A stretch of DNA of 8,454 bases from CAYHWW01 sp964360145 (GTDB taxonomy: Bacteria > Bdellovibrionota > UBA1018 > CAYHWW01): the NCBI GenBank assembly GCA_964360145.1, contig CAYHWW010000148.1:1-8454 (forward strand), given 5' to 3'. Positions 5,929 to 8,454 of this stretch are shown here, in pieces. The stretch's first letter is position 1, and each line of letters begins with the position of its first letter. The notes beneath the pieces were generated by a model. It made no database searches, had not been told where the DNA came from, and saw only the letters and a program-made list of their open reading frames with translations. A program made the translations under genes and the position numbers.

Positions 5929-7168
5929 TGAAAACCCCGTGGGGTGCCTGTCTCGCCCTTGCCCTCACCGCTGCCCAAGCCCAGGCCGTGGTAGTGCCAA
6001 ACCTCACCGGCGATCGCGTGGAAACCCTGCCCCGTCATCGCTTCATGGTGTCCGCCACTCAGTTCTATTCCACGCTGGATCACCATTACAAACTCGATGC
6101 TCACGGGAGAGCCTTGCCGATAATTTCAACCGCGCCATACCTTGGAGTGAGATCACCCAGGATGATCCCACACGCACGGCGGAACTTGAGGGGCTCCTGC
6201 GCTCCCAAGGCGTGGACCCTGCCGGTGATGCTGGCTCCTTCACCGGGACCTTTCGTGGTCGGCTGCATACCGTCGTGCCCGTGGTGGGTTACGGCATCAC
6301 GGATCGCGTGAATCTCTTCGTTGTCGTACCCATCGTGAACTTCCAGGGCGAAGCCCGCATGGCCTACAATGCTTCTCCCGCGGCTGAGACCCTCGGAAAA
6401 AACCTCGCCACAAACCAAATGCAGGGCGCAAGCCGGGAGTTTGCCGTGGCTCTTAATCATGGCTTTGATGATCAGATGAAGGAACGTGGCTATAGCTTCA
6501 ATCGCAGCGAGAACCGCACCCTCATCGGCGACGCCCAGGTGGTGATGCCCATGGCCCTTTCCGCACCCGCCGATCGGGTGCGCTGGGCCCTGCAACCCAT
6601 GCTCTCCATCCCCACCGGCAGGCTTGCCGCCACCGACGATCTCTACCGCATCTCCAGCGGCAGCGGCGCTTGGACGCCGGGCTGCAAGGGCATCATGTCG
6701 TGGAAGGCCTGGCGTCGCTTCGAGCTTGTGGGCTCGACCTATGCGCAAACCGCGCTGCCCCATCGCCGCAATAGCCGAGTGCCCCGGCAAAACATGGATG
6801 AGCTCATGCGCGATACGGAATCAAACCTCAGCATCGGGCCCGGCCTCAATTACGGCGCGCAGCTGGAAAATCGCCTGGCGCTGACCCGCTCCTGGACCCT
6901 GCGAGGGGGACTGCAACACCAGCACGCATTGAAACGTTCGGTGAAGGGTTCACGCTATGATCGGTCGCGCTACGGCGTGCTTGCTGACGCGACGGAGGAG
7001 CGCCTCGACAATGCCTACGCCGTGCTGGAGTTCAATACGTTGCAGGCCTTCTTGGACAAAGACTTTCTCTTTCCATCCCAGGTAGCGGTGGGGGCATCAT
7101 GGCCGCTGGCTGGTAAAAACACAGTGGCGGATCCGCTCTATATGCTGCAATTGGCACTTTTTTTCTGA
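5925..7168 (+). pseudogene. Outer-membrane beta-barrel protein, interrupted by a one-base frameshift
   Basis: One gene read in two frames. The first frame (ATG 5925 or 5928) gives a clean signal peptide ending AQAQA (cleavage near residue 21), then NLTGDRVETLPRHRFMVSATQFYST and so on to about 6105. It then degenerates and stops at 6311. The second frame, two bases on, gives convincing protein from ESLADNFNRAIPW (about 6107) to TGA at 7166-7168. It includes VVGYGITDRVNLFVVVPIV, WALQPMLSIPTG and a terminal LYMLQLALFF, whose final Phe is the usual outer-membrane barrel signal. Restoring one base gives about 414 residues. The barrel strand pattern recalls Phenol_MetA_deg-like or transporter-like outer-membrane proteins, but no family is certain. 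Translation is coupled to the upstream gene (ATGA). The 3' part keeps over 1 kb without a stop, so the change is recent or a sequence error. Confidence 0.75.
6095..6112 (+). other. Frameshift point in the outer-membrane protein gene
   Basis: Good protein passes from one frame (HHYKLDAHG) to the other (ESLADNFN) around CACGGGAGAGCC. Adding one G to the GGG at 6105-6107 would give the seamless string DAHGESLADNF, so loss of one G from a G4 run is the simplest account. No slippery heptamer of the X XXY YYZ type is present, which argues against programmed frameshifting. The exact base cannot be fixed because both frames stay open on both sides. Confidence 0.7.
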
Positions 7169-7181
7169 GGATCTCAACGCC

Positions 7182-7895
7182 GTGAAGTCATCATGCATAC
7201 TCATTGCCATAACGCTTCTCTTCGCCGCCTGCGGCAAAGCACCGCAGGCCGTGCCCGTCAGCGGTCACCCCCTGGCAGAGATCCCCGCCATGGGCCTCAC
7301 TGCTGCTGACCTCGTGGGGCGCGACATCGATGATCTTATCATCCTGGTCTTTCGTGCCGGCGGTGATAGCGCACGATGGCAAACCCTTTTTACTGATGCC
7401 GCACGCTTCTCTCTGTTACGGGCGCAAAACCGCGCCGACGAGATCGAGAGCAATCACCGCGAAATCATCACGATCCTAGGTCGCCTCGCCACCAAAGAGA
7501 CAGCCTTTCTCGTGCAGTTCACATCCATGGCCGGCTGTGCCTTCGGTGAGGCCCGGGATGAACGACACGTCGCGATACGCTGCGATTGGAACGCCATGGC
7601 GGGCGCGCCCCATCTTGATGAAGAAGCGGAGATCATCACAACCCGCCGCAACGGCCGGGAGATCTCGCCCGCGGTACGATTGCGCCTCCATTCCCCCACG
7701 GACAGCGACCAATGGGGGCTCTTCGCCCTCAGCTTGGACTTGGTACCCGAGCTCCATGACGGCGTTCTGACCTACAAGGGCACGGTCACCGTGGATGAGG
7801 GCTCCTCATTTTTCGTGGATGGTGCCCCCGTGGAGCACCATCGCTACGGCTTTAGTGAGATGAACCTTCGAGCGAGATCGTCTGCTCATGAATGA
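7182..7895 (+). CDS. Predicted lipoprotein of unknown function
   Basis: I do not recognise this gene. The 237-residue product starts with a lipoprotein signal: a short basic start, hydrophobic CILIAITLLFAA, then C17 as the acylated cysteine. The lipobox FAAC has Phe instead of the usual Leu at -3. The mature part starts with a low-complexity linker, then a helical, charged region (residues 40-105). A region with likely disulfide partners C119 and C134 follows, and the C-terminal half (145-225) looks beta-rich (PAVRLRLHS, WGLFALSLDLV, LTYKGTVTV). The start is GTG at 7182, supported by TGAGGA (7166-7171), which overlaps the stop of the gene before it. The 13-nt gap puts it in the same operon as the two upstream envelope genes. 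Its last 44 bp overlap the convergent phosphatase gene. A role with the neighbouring barrel protein is inference. Confidence 0.78.
   Translation: MKSSCILIAITLLFAACGKAPQAVPVSGHPLAEIPAMGLTAADLVGRDIDDLIILVFRAGGDSARWQTLFTDAARFSLLRAQNRADEIESNHREIITILGRLATKETAFLVQFTSMAGCAFGEARDERHVAIRCDWNAMAGAPHLDEEAEIITTRRNGREISPAVRLRLHSPTDSDQWGLFALSLDLVPELHDGVLTYKGTVTVDEGSSFFVDGAPVEHHRYGFSEMNLRARSSAHE
7818..7842. other. Hairpin just beyond the phosphatase gene's stop
   Basis: GATGGTGC (7818-7825) and GCACCATC (7835-7842) form a perfect 8-bp stem with a 9-nt loop. It sits about 10 nt downstream of the minus-strand phosphatase stop, inside the lipoprotein coding sequence. It is placed like a transcription terminator for the minus-strand gene, but no T-run follows on either strand, so a terminator function is weakly supported. 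Confidence 0.3.
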
Positions 7896-8454
7896 AGGCG
7901 CCCTCCGTCCCCCAGATCTGAAGCCGGGCTTGCAGCGGCCACTCATCCCAATCCAGCTCCACCACGCCGAAATTTTTCTCCCGATACAACGGCCCCACGC
8001 GGCGGCTATTGGGGCTTTCGCGAGGTGAGGAGTGGGTGAGGCCGCTGGACGTAAACTCATAGAGGGGACGCCCATCGGCCAATGTCCCCTGAGTGATCTC
8101 CGCCAAGTGGCGATCACCACTCAGGATAACAACGGGTGCCGCTGACCACGTAAGCATCTCCAGCAACCGCGCCCGCTCCCGCGGGTACTGACCCCAATGC
8201 TCACCAGGATGCTCATCGGGTAAAATTTGGGTGCCTGACACCAAAAAAATCACCCGGGCATCCCCCGCGGTCAGTTCCTCCAGCAGCCAACTCCACTGTT
8301 CTTCGCCCAACATGGCCGCATCGGGCCCTGGGTCTTCACGGAAACTGCGTCCATCAAGCAGGATGATCTTGGCCCGGGACCCTGGCGGCCCGAACTTGTA
8401 GGAGGTGTACACCCCTGGCCGCGTCCAGCGTGCGCTGTTTTCCGGCTCGTCCAA
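7852..8454 (-). CDS. PhoD-like metallophosphatase, C-terminal part (5' end outside window)
   Basis: The 200 visible residues match the second half of the alkaline phosphatase D/PhoD-like family, exported enzymes (often Tat-dependent) that hydrolyse phosphate esters. In order they show GVYTSYKFGPPGSRAKIILLD (from about residue 14; the typical domain reads GxYTSYxFGP..vxvILLD.R), EEQWSWLLEEL, a VSGTQILPDEH segment, the metal-ligand motif LSGDRHLAEI, EFTSSGLTH, and a C-terminal beta region DWDEWPLQARLQIWGTEG. The upstream metal-binding Asp, His and Asn motifs and the signal peptide lie beyond the window. The first visible codon is TTG at 8454-8452, but it reads as an internal Leu of a longer protein (LDEPENSAR), not a start. 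The stop is TAA at 7854-7852. The gene converges on the lipoprotein gene with a 44-bp overlap. Substrate cannot be deduced. Confidence 0.88.
   Translation of the reverse strand: MDEPENSARWTRPGVYTSYKFGPPGSRAKIILLDGRSFREDPGPDAAMLGEEQWSWLLEELTAGDARVIFLVSGTQILPDEHPGEHWGQYPRERARLLEMLTWSAAPVVILSGDRHLAEITQGTLADGRPLYEFTSSGLTHSSPRESPNSRRVGPLYREKNFGVVELDWDEWPLQARLQIWGTEGAFIHEQTISLEGSSH

Noticed and set aside
5939..6106. Start of the outer-membrane protein at ATG 5939 in the second frame
   Set aside because: The resulting N-terminus is Arg/Pro/Ser-rich and lacks a signal peptide, whereas the other frame gives a perfect one coupled to the upstream gene.
6080..6115. Programmed -1 ribosomal frameshift in the outer-membrane protein gene
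   Set aside because: There is no slippery heptamer and no clear downstream stimulatory structure; a simple base loss fits better.
8452..8454. TTG as the start codon of the PhoD-like gene
   Set aside because: The visible protein begins in the middle of the phosphatase domain and lacks its first metal-binding motifs, so the gene continues beyond the window.

Overview
The window (8454 bp, high GC) looks like chromosomal DNA of a Gram-negative bacterium. The envelope proteins (signal-peptide proteins, an outer-membrane barrel ending in Phe, a lipoprotein) imply a diderm. The MraY N-terminus (MLYHLLYPL, then NVFKYITFR) and the gene order mraY-murD-ftsW-murG fit Deltaproteobacteria in the broad sense, including the Bdellovibrionota. 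This placement is inference from remembered family sequences, not a search.

Layout. Bases 3-101 are the end of a gene whose last residues resemble a PemK/MazF-type toxin. Bases 191-4967 are a four-gene piece of the division and cell wall (dcw) cluster, all on the plus strand: mraY, murD, ftsW, murG. Together they make lipid I (MraY), add D-Glu to the UDP-MurNAc-peptide precursor (MurD), make lipid II (MurG) and polymerise septal glycan (FtsW). The murE/murF genes that usually precede mraY and the murC/murB/ftsQ/ftsA/ftsZ genes that usually follow murG are not here, so the cluster is split. A 124-bp palindromic element fills the murD-ftsW gap and ends exactly at the ftsW start codon. ftsW and murG overlap by 4 nt at TTGA, so murG starts with TTG.

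The dcw piece ends in an unusual nested inverted repeat (4985-5058): a 22-bp perfect AT-rich outer stem around a C7/G7 hairpin followed by a T-run, best read as a strong intrinsic terminator.

Bases 5101-7895 form a second plus-strand operon of three tightly packed envelope genes that I cannot name. They are an exported helical protein with TPR/TatT-like features, an outer-membrane beta-barrel protein split by a one-base frameshift near 6105, and a lipoprotein starting at GTG. Their packing suggests one envelope module of unknown function. On the minus strand, 7852-8454 holds the C-terminal part of a PhoD-like metallophosphatase, whose 3' end overlaps the lipoprotein gene by 44 bp tail to tail.

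I see no rRNA, tRNA, CRISPR array, insertion sequence or prophage gene. No gene-free stretch exceeds 300 bp; the largest gaps are 89 bp before mraY, 128 bp between murD and ftsW, and 133 bp after murG.
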